A stretch of DNA of 64,000 bases from Lagopus muta (taxonomy: Eukaryota > Chordata > Aves > Galliformes > Phasianidae). Below the pieces are notes generated by a model. The model was not told the origin of the DNA. It was given only the letters and a program-made list of their open reading frames with translations, and did not search any database. Made by a program: the position numbers and the translations under genes. Below, piece by piece: positions 1-11,798 of this stretch; positions within the stretch are counted from its first letter, which is position 1, and the number at the start of each line of letters is the position of its first letter. Location of the stretch: NCBI RefSeq assembly GCF_023343835.1, contig NC_064471.1, forward strand, positions 5,693,598 to 5,757,597, in the 5' to 3' direction.

Positions 1-1015
1 AGCGAACCAACCAGGAAACAATACTTTCATTCAGGCGCCGTGTGAACTCCTTTCTTGAACCTTGGATTTCAGTCATCTTTAGAGGCCGGCGAGTAGTAAT
101 AGAGACTTCCTCTTCATCACTCTCTTCTGCATGTCTCTTAGTTTTCGCTTTTGCCTTTCGCGATGGTGGTGGTTCTGAGGAGGGCCCCTCGCCTGGATCT
201 TCCTCCTCCTCCTCCTCTTCTTCTCTTTTTCGTTCAAGACGCGAAGACACTCGTTTCCATTTCTTGCCCTCCACAGGAGCAACTGGTATTGTTACTGGTG
301 TCTCCCGTGATTGATTAGATTTGACTTGGGGATTTTCCCCTTTGGCTTGAACCTCAGCTCGGAAACTCTCTCTCTCCAGAATGGTATTATATAGGGCACG
401 GTAAGCACAAGCCAAACCCCAAATAAGTTGTACCTCCTTAGATTTATGTAAGCCGCATAGTCCCTGACTCAAATACTGGCTTAGTTTCTCAGGATCCCAC
501 AGGTGTTCAAGAGTAAAATCCCATGACACTGCGGGTCCCCATGCTTCTAAAACCTTTCCTAAACCTCTCCATATTCCCTGCCAATCATCATTCTCTAGTT
601 TCAGAAGAGACTCCTTTCCCTTATTATGAATGCTTAGGAATACATTCAGGAGAATTGATGACACGAACAACAACATGAGTATTAATTCAAGATTCGAAAA
701 ACGTTTCACAAACCGAGAAGAAAACCCGGAGACTGGTCTGAACATCGTGTTGTTTGTAAAATTAGCTATTCCATTTGGGATGTAGTTGTTTGAGAAATTA
801 GCCATTCCTTCTGGGATGTAGATGTCAAAGTTCAAATCATACCACATTGCAAATAGGTAAAACATAGGTGTCTCCATCAGTGCCCTTAGATAGTTATATA
901 CGGATGCAATTCCAAAACACACAAGTGTGAGATGGATTATTGGCCAGTAGGTTGTGACTAACACCATTGCTTTAAATCCTTTACCCAGCACCCCCACGAT
1001 AACGAGTGGGTTCAT
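1..1015 (-). CDS. gag, partial (inverted copy)
   Basis: The reading frame opens with ATG at 1015-1013 on the minus strand and stays open to the window edge, about 338 codons. It is identical to the first part of the gag gene at 11799, so everything said there about two membrane segments, a sequon-bearing loop and an acidic/basic linker applies. The plus-strand open frame at 42-314 is an antisense shadow. The 3' end lies outside the window, so it cannot be said whether this copy is intact. Confidence 0.85.
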   Translation of the reverse strand, partial: MNPLVIVGVLGKGFKAMVLVTTYWPIIHLTLVCFGIASVYNYLRALMETPMFYLFAMWYDLNFDIYIPEGMANFSNNYIPNGIANFTNNTMFRPVSGFSSRFVKRFSNLELILMLLFVSSILLNVFLSIHNKGKESLLKLENDDWQGIWRGLGKVLEAWGPAVSWDFTLEHLWDPEKLSQYLSQGLCGLHKSKEVQLIWGLACAYRALYNTILERESFRAEVQAKGENPQVKSNQSRETPVTIPVAPVEGKKWKRVSSRLERKREEEEEEEEDPGEGPSSEPPPSRKAKAKTKRHAEESDEEEVSITTRRPLKMTEIQGSRKEFTRRLNESIVSWLVR

Positions 1016-1269
1016 CACTGGTGCTTGCTAAAAAGGGGTTAATGAATTGAAGCTAACAAGAGGAGGGAAAAAAAAAAGAAAAAAAAAACGCACTACCCAG
1101 ACTAAGTAGTGCTCAAAGTTTACAAATATCCCAGAACACTGGCAGTACGCCTAATCTTTCAAGGTCAGGTTTTCCAGCACAGAAACCTGAACTACTGATA
1201 ATGCTCCCTAACGAAGCTCTCTAAGAGCAGAGAGAAAAAGAGATTCGTTCAAAAAGCTAAAAAGCAGTC

Positions 1270-1287
1270 GCCCCACGTTGGGCGCCA
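1270..1287 (-). other. Primer binding site (tRNA-Lys), inverted copy
   Basis: The minus strand reads TGGCGCCCAACGTGGGGC, the same site as at 11527-11544. Confidence 0.85.
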
Positions 1288-1294
1288 AAAAATC

Positions 1295-1782
1295 TGTCAC
1301 GGATTTGACCAGATCAATCTATGTCCGTGACAGGGGCGACAGGCCTCTGCCCTCCCCCCCCACCCCAGTCCCACAAAAATGGGAAGGAAGGAAGGGAGGA
1401 AAAGAACAGCGGCAACAATCTATGGAGGAAAACTTATTTTACTATAATATCGGAATACAAGATAACACAATAGATACAATTTAATTGAAATTGAGATTAA
1501 TAAATCAGACGAGATGAGAGAGAGAGAGTTCCCGGGACCGATTCAAACCTGAAAAGCTTGGAACGGCTAGGAAAGCACCCTCCAGCACCCACTGCCAGGC
1601 AGCAAGAGAGCGCCCCCCCCACCCGGAAGGGCCAGATCCCGTGACTTCTGTAATGTACAGGGATAGGTAGCTGGGATTGGGCAGTGACACTTTAATGCCC
1701 CGTACACTACATGATGTTTTGATGTGGAATACTGAAACCCAAAAACAAAAAAAACAAAAACAAAAAACATAGAACCATGACA
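1295..1782 (-). repeat. 5' LTR of the inverted provirus copy
   Basis: This is 488 bp, with TGTCA/TGACA ends on the minus strand. It matches the LTR at 11032-11519 and not the longer 3' LTR at 17016-17510, which confirms that it corresponds to the 5' LTR of the complete copy. Confidence 0.93.
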
Positions 1783-4137
1783 AGTGTCCATCATTGCCTT
1801 CTTTCCTTTATCTGTGGAATGACGTTGATGATGCAAGTTGCTATAATGCTTGAATACATACCAAGCAGGTGACCTTGCAGGTATTTCAACTGTATGCAAG
1901 TACATTTTAGTAGCATCCTTTGTTCAAGTACAGACAGAAGTGAGGTAAATGTAAGAAATGGGTGGTATTGGCAGCATTTTGTTGACTTGTTGAATGGACC
2001 AAAAGTGGCAAATTGTTTTATATCGTACTTAATATAATACATCACGTAAGAAGGCTGTTTTGCCTACATGTCCATTATTTATTTGGATTTCTTTCTGTTG
2101 TGTAGATCTGCATATAAACAACTCTTTATCACTTCATACACTCTTTCAATGTAATGTACAGTCTGGTAATACTAAATCTCTTTTTTTTTTTTTTTTAAGT
2201 TGACTTGTGGCTTCTTCTACGCAGACAAAAGAGTTGTACTAGGCAGAACTGATAGTTGTTTCTTGCTTGCATCTAGAGTTTTGTTTTACTGTGTAATTTA
2301 CTTCTTTCTCTTCTCTCTAATGGATAGCATAGCAATGATTTGTGTGGCATAATATATTACTATTTGCAAGAATATGGAATGCTAAGATTCCTTTTCTGCC
2401 CTCTTTATTTTCTGGCAGCCATAAGGTGTAAGCCCTTCTTACTCCCTTTACATTGGCAACTTTAGCTCTTCTATCAATATGCATGGTTTGGCTTCAATGA
2501 AAATTGTGCCTGTGTACATCTGTGGCTTAGTGTATACAGTGAAGGAGTTCCTATGTTTGATATTGATATCATAATCACTTTTTTGGCAGTACATGCAAAG
2601 ATTTGGAAAGCTTGATTTAGCTTGCATATTTCTTTTCCACGTTTTCAAGTGCTGCTGTATGGAAGGACTGCTTTAGAGGGTGAATTTGACCACTTTTTGC
2701 CATAAATGTTTTTATTTTTCAGAAGCTCTTTTTCATTTTTAATTGTAAAATAACTTGATATCAAAACATGACATTGCTTTGTTTCTTATTTAAGTTGAGG
2801 TGACGTTGGAACCCGTGCTTTAATACCACGTTATGTTTCATTTTTGGAGTTCCTTGTAGGAGTAACAGACTGCAAAGTGCGGCTTTTTCTGGATTGTGGC
2901 TTGGACCTTCAGATTATCTGAGTGTCTGTATGTCATACATGGTTCTCTAGGTTTGTAGTGACATTCTCCTTCACATGTGGCGATGTTCTCTAAGTTTTGA
3001 AACGAAAATCGAGAATCAAAATAGATGCATTCTAGAATACAGAGATTCTACTCTGATCTACCTTATGAAACAAAACATCATTGTAAAATGCTTTGTATTC
3101 TCATAACAGGAAAGAAATATTTGTATACTAAAGCTTAAATAATATTTTCTGTTAAATTGCAGTGTTATAAAAAGATCCTGATTAAGAATGCTGGAGTATC
3201 TTTGACCTCTCATTCCCTTCCTTCTAGGATAATTTCTCTTGTTTGCATGTGGGTAAAGCAAAATATGTTATATATATATTTTTTTTTTCAGTTGTGGTTT
3301 TAAGTGTGTGTGTTTTCTTAACTTATTTAGAGAAGCAGTAAAACCCTTCCAGCATTTCTCTAAAAGTAAATTTCTCTACTAAGAAATCTTTATGATCCCA
3401 AGAATGACTTTTATTGTATGTCTCACTGTGCCAACATTTTGTTAACAATCAGTTTTATTTAAAATAATGTTAAAAGCCCTGCCTTGTGGCAGTCATATAA
3501 TACAAGTATGCCTCTTGAATTTTTTTGTATATTTAACATGAATCAAAGACATAAAATAAGTTCTTAGGTAGTTGTATGTAAACAGATACAATCCTTACTC
3601 TACATGATTTGTCCATGTGTATATTAGGCAGTGGTAGGTAAAGTAAACAGATTCAGGTAAACTGGGAGGAGGAAGGACCCTTATCCATCTCGAGTCAAAA
3701 TTTGGATCAACTGAAGAGTAGTTTTCTCTGTAGAACTGGGAAGATTCATTGATAAAATGTACAGAAATTTGCTTGGAGCTCATCAGGGCAGGCAGTTAGA
3801 CTTTTCAAATTAGTCTGACGTCCTTGCTAAGTGGCTTTTGGAAGCTGCACGTCTTTTGGCTTACATGAAGTATGTTCTTTCAACAGATGGCAGCCTTTCT
3901 AGTAGTAAGAGAAGAAAGACTTGTAGAAGTCTTCTCATGGGTAGTTGTTATCTGCTGGTACTTTGGTGACTGAAATGCTGACATCATGGAGAAAAATCAC
4001 GGAGAATAAAAACAAACAAACAAACAAAAACCAAAATAGAACTCGTGGGATGAGATGAAGCTATTTACTAATGCAGAAAAAAGAAGTATAATAGTAATGA
4101 CTACATATATATCTGAATGTATGTAACAAGTGATACA

Positions 4138-4290
4138 CAAGCAACTGCTCATCACTCACTGACCGATGCCCTGCTAGCCCCCAGTAAGCGGAAGAGAGCC
4201 ATTTCCTTCAAAACTCTCCATTTGTGGGATATGATACAGTATGGAATATCCTTTTGGCCAGTGTAAGTCCACTGTCCTGACTTCTGGTTT
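4138..4290 (-). repeat. Degraded avian ERV LTR remnant
   Basis: The plus strand contains ATGGAATATCC with flanking sequence resembling the central part of a common avian ERV LTR read in reverse. The piece is short and diverged, and its ends are not definable. A better preserved relative sits at 36400-36775. The family call is from memory of avian LTRs, so confidence is moderate. Confidence 0.4.
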
Positions 4291-7082
4291 TTCTAAAACA
4301 AGCAGTTTTTGAGGAACTGTGCAACACGTGTACCCTTATTGCAACCAGTTCAAGTGAGCCTACCAAAGAGCCTACCAAAGAGATGCTCTACACAGGCATC
4401 CACAAGGATGCAAGATCAAAAGAAAAGTATTTTCACTGACCTTCTTAGAGAAAGCCTTGTTTTAAATTTAGATTGCCAAAGTACATACAGATACAACTGT
4501 TCAATAGGTTTACCAAGGCAAGAATTTCACAAGTACTGTTATAATTCCATTTTGGATAAACAGCTCAAAAAACTAAACGTAAGTAACGCTTTGAGTAGTG
4601 TGAAGCTGAAGCAGCAGATTTTCAATCTGCCTTTTTATAAGCTCCTCTGGTAGCATTATTTATTATTAATAAAATATCCATAATCTTTCATTGAAAGATC
4701 CTGTTTTCTGCCACCTGGAAGTCCCAACTAATCTTAACAATTGGAGCCTGAAATTTTCCAACATCAGCAGCAAGCTCTTAAGCCATTGGGTGGTGGGAGA
4801 GGAAGTGAGTTCTCAGCCATTTCCCTGGAGAGAGAAATACAGGATACTGCAGATTTTCAAACTCCTACAGGAATTCTGCCATTGTACTTCACGGAACTGA
4901 TATTTTGCAGCTCTGGAATAAAAAAGGGTAAGTCAGTGGGAAGGTAATCCTGGGAGGAAGACCATTCCATTGCTATTCTTGTAAATCTCCCGAAACATAA
5001 GTTGAATTTAAAAGCAAGACCTATCTGCCTGTTGTTCCTTCTGAATGCTAGGGCTATGATGTCAGAGCTGCTAAGCACGGGATCTTAGAAAAGGCAGCTT
5101 CTCTTCCTCCCTCAGACAACACTGTGATAGGTCCACCACAGAGGGAGCAACCAGTTTGTGCAAGTGTGGATAGGAAGTAGAGAACCAATACATGCAGTTT
5201 GCTGAGAAGCCCTGGATCAACAAACACAGCACTGTTTCTCAAGATGCCAGGCTGTTCACAACCATCTTTAGCTGCAGCTGTGCATTCTTCATCCTATCTT
5301 TGTACTGGCCCAATTGTTACAGGTTGAATCAGCTTCTCATTTGTCTGAAAAACAACAGCAGGTAAAATAGCAGTTTTGGTATCAGCTCATTCCGTGGCTG
5401 TACAACCAATCAGAAGAGCAAGAAAGGAAACTAGAACATATGACCAGTCAGCATCAGGCAAAGTACTGCAGTCTGAAATGCGTCAAGCCACACCAGCTTA
5501 GAACAAGCAAGAAACCTGCAATTAAGAATAAAAGCTAAGTTGGAACAACTACCTACCAAAGAGCCTTAAGGGTATGGCTTCACAGATGCTAATCCTTGGA
5601 GGAGAGAGGAAAGAGTTCTACATTAATTTCTCATACACAAGTCTTCCTGCTTCTAGTGCATTTCTCCCAGCACTGGTGCTGACATCCATATGCCGATTTA
5701 CCTTACCAGCACAGCATAGGAAAGCAACACCAAAGAAAAAGCTGTAATGCTTTCTGCAGCTGTGTTTAACTGGCTTGCCAAGCTGTCAGCAACACAAAGA
5801 GATAAAGATGCATGGGGAGCAGCAACTCACTCTGGCAATTTACCTGTTCATGCAACCATGACCTAGACAGCCTGGTTCTTCCAGCAAACTCTTTAGGAAT
5901 CAACTCCTTCAGCTTTGGGTTTTATTTCTAAAGGCTAAGCGATGCTGGAAACTGCAATACCAATACTGTAAGAAATGCGCTCAGTTTACAGATGAGCACT
6001 GAAACCTCAGCCACACAGTTCCCGTATGCTGCTCAGGAAGTCACTATAGCATACAGGTAGGTCACAGCACTGGCTCTTTCTCCTGGCTGCCAAGGAAGCT
6101 CTAGATCTGCTTCCCAGACATGCTATGCACTCACTACTCTAAGTGGATGTCACTCCAAAGCAATAAACCAAATGCTGAATTTGAAGGAAGAGGCATTCCT
6201 GCTTGGGCACCCAAAGATTCATACAGAATTTTGATACCAATGGAGCCATAACTAACTTCTTTTAAAAAAAAAGTAGTAATAATACTGTTACCTTAAGGTC
6301 AGCTATAAAGATAAATTCTCAGTAATGAATTGAATGAATATATCTATGAAGATAAATGTAATAGCTATCCATGAGTAACTCAGATGTTGTAAGGATGTGA
6401 TTCATGATGCAAAACAAAATTCAGCATTCAAGACAGCATTTGAATAGTGAACACTAAATAAAGACATGTGGCCTTGGACAAGAACTAAAGAAAATAAACA
6501 GCTGCTTATTCACACAGCACATTCTGACTATGCCCACTTTAGCAGGCCAGTAGAAAATTCTTGAGCAGCAAAACAACAGTTGTGCTAAAAACAGTCTCGT
6601 TAATCTATAATTTTGCTTTATTTCAACTTAGAGCTAGCAACCAGCAGTTCCTGCAGCAAAGCAGTTTACATAGGGATTACAAAAAAATATAGAAACAACT
6701 GACGAAACCTGGAAAACCTCTCAATACCACAAAAAATGAGTTGTTAGTTATCCTCTGCCAGGATCCTCTTGTTCAGAGGGAACAAGAGTTTCATCCTCAG
6801 ATATGAGATTTACTCCCATTTAGAATCAAGTTGCAAAACGCGTCTGTTATTCTCTGTAAAGAAAACAAGCGAACAAAAACCTTACAATTGTGAAACATTG
6901 CAATACAAATTCTTGACAAAGCACATTGCATGAAGCATCACAGCTCTGAGATAAACTAATAAGTTCACAGGTTATCTGACAACTTTTACACAGGGAATCA
7001 CTTGGATGATCTTCATGCAAGTAACTGCTTTTCCCTAGACAATTCCCAACAGAACCTGACTCAATTTCTCAAAATTCTTTTA

Positions 7083-7102
7083 CACACACACACACACACA
7101 CG
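7083..7102. repeat. (CA)n microsatellite
   Basis: About ten uninterrupted CA units lie in the spacer between the inverted-repeat arms. Confidence 0.9.
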
Positions 7103-7712
7103 GATACCACTTAAGAACCACTTAAGTATATTTAATCCATCTCAAATAATCTGCAGGGTTTTTTTGTGTGCACTAAAGTCAGTCATAATGGCATAATAAC
7201 AGTTTTTAATATACCAATACTCAGATTGATATAGATAATACAGTCAGAGGACAAAAATGATACGTACTGTGCCCAGATCTATTTTTCCCCACACACTTGG
7301 TTTAATATGTCTCGTTACATGATATGCCAGTCAACTTCTCATCTCTTGGCAGAGTTGAGATTGGATGTAAAATAAAACATAAAATGCATGCAATGCAATT
7401 TTTTTTCTCCCCCTTAAGCCTGTGACTGTACAAACAACACTTGTTCAACTGGAAACCAATGGTCAGACCAGCAGTTGTATAAATACAGTGCTGAGTTTTA
7501 AAAAGTTTGCTGTTTTTGTTTATTTTAATGTATTTGTTAGGAAAAAAAAAACCACATATGCACAGAACTATTGCAAAATCAAAAAATCATCTTAACTGCT
7601 GTGATGCAGTGGAATAGAAAGTGCAGCAATAACAGCAGATCAGCAAGGTTCCAGGCTGCAGCAAGCTAGGATTTACTCGAATGCAAGATCCATGGGCACA
7701 GAAATAAAAGAA

Positions 7713-7885
7713 AGCAGCTGCTTACCTTCAGAAGGCCTCAGGTACACAGGGACAACCAGCAAGACACCATTACCTCCACTGCCAACCCTTGAATGAGGAT
7801 CCCGGCCCCCTCACTGAATGCAGCTGACGTCCCCTGGGGTGGCCCTGCCTTCCCATCAGGTGCTCAATCAATGCTTCCAGCCCTG
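7713..7885 (+). repeat. Dispersed repeat, copy A (family not identified)
   Basis: This aligns over most of its length with 25275-25490 (plus) and with the reverse complement of 63150-63365. Shared blocks are a start like CTGCTTACCTTC, then CCAGCAAGACA, then CTGCCAACCCTT-AATG, and an end like GTGCTCAATCA. On the opposite strand the start reads AAGGTAAGC, a good splice-donor match. No coding potential is seen. It could be part of an LTR or a non-autonomous element. Confidence 0.55.
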
Positions 7886-10800
7886 CTTAGCATTTCCATT
7901 ACAAGTGCTATGTATTCTTCTATAAACCAAGAAAGCTGGTCAGTATTTTTGTTTCAGAAATCCAGAATGGCGTTTATGTCTTCAGTGTTCCAGATCGAAT
8001 CTGTCTTTTATCAGTAACCATATAACATAGATTAAGACACACTCAAAACAGCTGAAGAAATCCATTAAGGACAATTATAAAGCCAAAGGTAAATTTGCAG
8101 TATGTCTTACCAAGAAGAAATTAAAGTAGTACAGCAAATCTTGATTATCTACAATGTTTGCAGGTTTCCTCAAGACAGGAAGTACAGCCCGATCATGTCA
8201 CCACAACAAAACAATCTAGATGAGTTTGCAAACACTTTATAATGCCTTAAAACATCACAGTGAGTCACATCTTGGACATCATCCCAAATGATCTATGCAA
8301 TATAAAGGAATCCCACTAGTGTTATAAAATAGCGGTATATTAGAAAGCTCCCTAAAAAATACTATATTATTCAGAAAGAATTAAAAAAAGAAAATACAAG
8401 TAACTAACAGAAGTTCTGCTCAGGCAGGAGTTTACTACTTGAGAAATTAGTAGAATGTAAACCTCCTATAAGACCTTTTCAACAAGATACAATTTCCCAC
8501 TTAGAAGAGGTCACTTAGTCATTTTTATGCCTTCCCCAGGTGAGTGCTTGCTTACAAATTCAAGACCACCAAAGCAGTTTGTATTCAGTCACTTCATTCT
8601 GCACTGAAAGCAAACAAATATTCTCTACTCAAACAAAACATATACCACTCTTGCTCATCTTCGACTTCACAGCAGTAATCTTTCTAGTTTCAGGGAACAG
8701 CATCTGTCAAAGACTTACCAAGTGTTTAATCAGATCATGGTTCTGGAACTGTCAGAAATCTAGAACTATCTCTGTTAGGAAGCAAAAATATTGATTAAAA
8801 AGTGTTATGAGTTTGAGATTTTTCTCCATGATGTCAGCATTTCAGTCACCAAAGTACCAGCAGATAACAACTACCCATGAGAAGACTTCTACAAGTCTTT
8901 CTTCTCTTACTACTAGAAAGGCTGCCATCTGTTGAAAGAACATACTTCATGTAAGCCAAAAGACGTGCAGCTTCCAAAAGCCACTTAGCAAGGACGTCAG
9001 ACTAATTTGAAAAGTCTAACTGCCTGCCCTGATGAGCTCCAAGCAAATTTCTGTACATTTTATCAATGAATCTTCCCAGTTCTACAGAGAAAACTACTCT
9101 TCAGTTGATCCAAATTTTGACTCGAGATGGATAAGGGTCCTTCCTCCTCCCAGTTTACCTGAATCTGTTTACTTTACCTACCACTGCCTAATATACACAT
9201 GGACAAATCATGTAGAGTAAGGATTGTATCTGTTTACATACAACTACCTAAGAACTTATTTTATGTCTTTGATTCATGTTAAATATACAAAAAAATTCAA
9301 GAGGCATACTTGTATTATATGACTGCCACAAGGCAGGGCTTTTAACATTATTTTAAATAAAACTGATTGTTAACAAAATGTTGGCACAGTGAGACATACA
9401 ATAAAAGTCATTCTTGGGATCATAAAGATTTCTTAGTAGAGAAATTTACTTTTAGAGAAATGCTGGAAGGGTTTTACTGCTTCTCTAAATAAGTTAAGAA
9501 AACACACACACTTAAAACCACAACTGAAAAAAAATATATATATATAACATATTTTGCTTTACCCACATGCAAACAAGAGAAATTATCCTAGAAGGAAGGG
9601 AATGAGAGGTCAAAGATACTCCAGCATTCTTAATCAGGATCTTTTTATAACACTGCAATTTAACAGAAAATATTATTTAAGCTTTAGTATACAAATATTT
9701 CTTTCCTGTTATGAGAATACAAAGCATTTTACAATGATGTTTTGTTTCATAAGGTAGATCAGAGTAGAATCTCTGTATTCTAGAATGCATCTATTTTGAT
9801 TCTCGATTTTCGTTTCAAAACTTAGAGAACATCGCCACATGTGAAGGAGAATGTCACTACAAACCTAGAGAACCATGTATGACATACAGACACTCAGATA
9901 ATCTGAAGGTCCAAGCCACAATCCAGAAAAAGCCGCACTTTGCAGTCTGTTACTCCTACAAGGAACTCCAAAAATGAAACATAACGTGGTATTAAAGCAC
10001 GGGTTCCAACGTCACCTCAACTTAAATAAGAAACAAAGCAATGTCATGTTTTGATATCAAGTTATTTTACAATTAAAAATGAAAAAGAGCTTCTGAAAAA
10101 TAAAAACATTTATGGCAAAAAGTGGTCAAATTCACCCTCTAAAGCAGTCCTTCCATACAGCAGCACTTGAAAACGTGGAAAAGAAATATGCAAGCTAAAT
10201 CAAGCTTTCCAAATCTTTGCATGTACTGCCAAAAAAGTGATTATGATATCAATATCAAACATAGGAACTCCTTCACTGTATACACTAAGCCACAGATGTA
10301 CACAGGCACAATTTTCATTGAAGCCAAACCATGCATATTGATAGAAGAGCTAAAGTTGCCAATGTAAAGGGAGTAAGAAGGGCTTACACCTTATGGCTGC
10401 CAGAAAATAAAGAGGGCAGAAAAGGAATCTTAGCATTCCATATTCTTGCAAATAGTAATATATTATGCCACACAAATCATTGCTATGCTATCCATTAGAG
10501 AGAAGAGAAAGAAGTAAATTACACAGTAAAACAAAACTCTAGATGCAAGCAAGAAACAACTATCAGTTCTGCCTAGTACAACTCTTTTGTCTGCGTAGAA
10601 GAAGCCACAAGTCAACTTAAAAAAAAAAAAAAAGAGATTTAGTATTACCAGACTGTACATTACATTGAAAGAGTGTATGAAGTGATAAAGAGTTGTTTAT
10701 ATGCAGATCTACACAACAGAAAGAAATCCAAATAAATAATAGACATGTAGGCAAAACAGCCTTCTTACGTGATGTATTATATTAAGTACGATATAAAACA

Positions 10801-11026
10801 ATTTGCCACTTTTGGTCCATTCAACAAGTCAACAAAATGCTGCCAATACCACCCATTTCTTACATTTACCTCACTTCTGTCTGTACTTGAACAAAGGATG
10901 CTACTAAAATGTACTTGCATACAGTTGAAATACCTGCAAGGTCACCTGCTTGGTATGTATTCAAGCATTATAGCAACTTGCATCATCAACGTCATTCCAC
11001 AGATAAAGGAAAGAAGGCAATGATGG

Positions 11027-11031
11027 ACACT
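11027..11031 (+). other. Target-site duplication ACACT (5' side)
   Basis: This matches 17511-17515 directly after the 3' LTR. Five bases is the size used by ERV-L integrases. The complementary flank is also present beside the inverted copy at 1783-1787. Confidence 0.85.
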
Positions 11032-11519
11032 TGTCATGGTTCTATGTTTTTTGTTTTTGTTTTTTTTGTTTTTGGGTTTCAGTATTCCACATCAAAACAT
11101 CATGTAGTGTACGGGGCATTAAAGTGTCACTGCCCAATCCCAGCTACCTATCCCTGTACATTACAGAAGTCACGGGATCTGGCCCTTCCGGGTGGGGGGG
11201 GCGCTCTCTTGCTGCCTGGCAGTGGGTGCTGGAGGGTGCTTTCCTAGCCGTTCCAAGCTTTTCAGGTTTGAATCGGTCCCGGGAACTCTCTCTCTCTCAT
11301 CTCGTCTGATTTATTAATCTCAATTTCAATTAAATTGTATCTATTGTGTTATCTTGTATTCCGATATTATAGTAAAATAAGTTTTCCTCCATAGATTGTT
11401 GCCGCTGTTCTTTTCCTCCCTTCCTTCCTTCCCATTTTTGTGGGACTGGGGTGGGGGGGGAGGGCAGAGGCCTGTCGCCCCTGTCACGGACATAGATTGA
11501 TCTGGTCAAATCCGTGACA
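11032..11519 (+). repeat. 5' LTR
   Basis: This is 488 bp, bounded by the inverted ends TGTCA and TGACA. It contains a T-rich 5' stretch, a CCAAT motif (GCCCAATCCC near 11132), a G-rich block, CT repeats near 11285-11298, an ATTAAA polyadenylation-type hexamer near 11331 and a run of 8 G near 11453. It should supply the promoter for gag-pol. No clear TATA box is visible. It differs from the 3' LTR at 11182 (G here, T there) and in three homopolymers. Confidence 0.95.
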
Positions 11520-11526
11520 GATTTTT

Positions 11527-11544
11527 TGGCGCCCAACGTGGGGC
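11527..11544 (+). other. Primer binding site for tRNA-Lys
   Basis: TGGCGCCCAACGTGGGGC matches the 18-nt site known to be complementary to the 3' end of tRNA-Lys1,2, the primer used by spumaviruses and several betaretroviruses. It starts 8 nt after the LTR end, leaving an unusual 7-nt gap (GATTTTT). Confidence 0.9.
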
Positions 11545-11798
11545 GACTGCTTTTTAGCTTTTTGAACGAATCTCTTTTTCTCTCTGCTCTTAGAGAGCTT
11601 CGTTAGGGAGCATTATCAGTAGTTCAGGTTTCTGTGCTGGAAAACCTGACCTTGAAAGATTAGGCGTACTGCCAGTGTTCTGGGATATTTGTAAACTTTG
11701 AGCACTACTTAGTCTGGGTAGTGCGTTTTTTTTTTCTTTTTTTTTTCCCTCCTCTTGTTAGCTTCAATTCATTAACCCCTTTTTAGCAAGCACCAGTG
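11545..11798 (+). promoter_or_regulatory. Retroviral leader with predicted hairpins
   Basis: This is the untranslated region between primer site and gag. Three inverted repeats are visible: TCTCT/AGAGA near 11581-11596, the 8-bp stem TCAGGTTT/AAACCTGA at 11624-11649, and the 7-bp stem GCACTAC/GTAGTGC at 11702-11724, followed by a T-rich tract. Their position suggests packaging or dimerisation elements. That role is inferred from location only. Confidence 0.5.

Larger units (their letters stand above)
1..1782 (-). mobile_element. Partial ERV-L-like retrovirus, inverted copy (5' LTR, leader, start of gag)
   Basis: Read on the minus strand this has a 5' LTR (1295-1782), primer site (1270-1287), leader and the first part of gag (start codon at 1015-1013), then leaves the window at base 1. 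It mirrors the plus-strand element that begins at 11032. The host DNA next to its LTR (AGTGT at 1783-1787) is the complement of the ACACT flank of the other copy, so it arose by duplication of an already inserted provirus and is not a second insertion. Confidence 0.92.
1..3998. repeat. Left arm of large inverted repeat
   Basis: This segment is the reverse complement of 8817-12813. Paired positions sum to 12814 from 1 to about 2190 and to 12815 beyond that; the shift comes from a homopolymer of 16 T at 2181-2196 against 15 A in the other arm. I found no other difference. The match stops sharply at 3998: 3999-4005 and 8810-8816 are unrelated. The arm holds part of an endogenous retrovirus (1-1782, minus) followed by about 2.2 kb of METTL15 intron DNA (1783-3998) with no gene and no repeat I recognise. 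It is cut by the window start, so its true length is unknown. Confidence 0.95.
3999..8816. other. Unique spacer of the inverted repeat (METTL15 intron)
   Basis: This is 4,818 bp of non-palindromic DNA between the two arms. It starts with an AAAC-type simple repeat (about 4010-4035) and holds an old LTR remnant near 4138-4290, a CA microsatellite at 7083-7102 and a dispersed repeat copy near 7713-7885. In 4300-7700 and 7890-8816 I see AT-rich intronic sequence with no coding exon and no repeat I can name. Short open frames at 4309-4653, 7793-8017 and 8540-8794 have no recognisable homology or splice context. Confidence 0.8.

Noticed and set aside
1567-1905. 112-codon open frame spanning LTR and flank, repeated at 10909-11247
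   Set aside because: Crosses the provirus-host junction and is present twice only because of the inverted repeat; no start context or domain.
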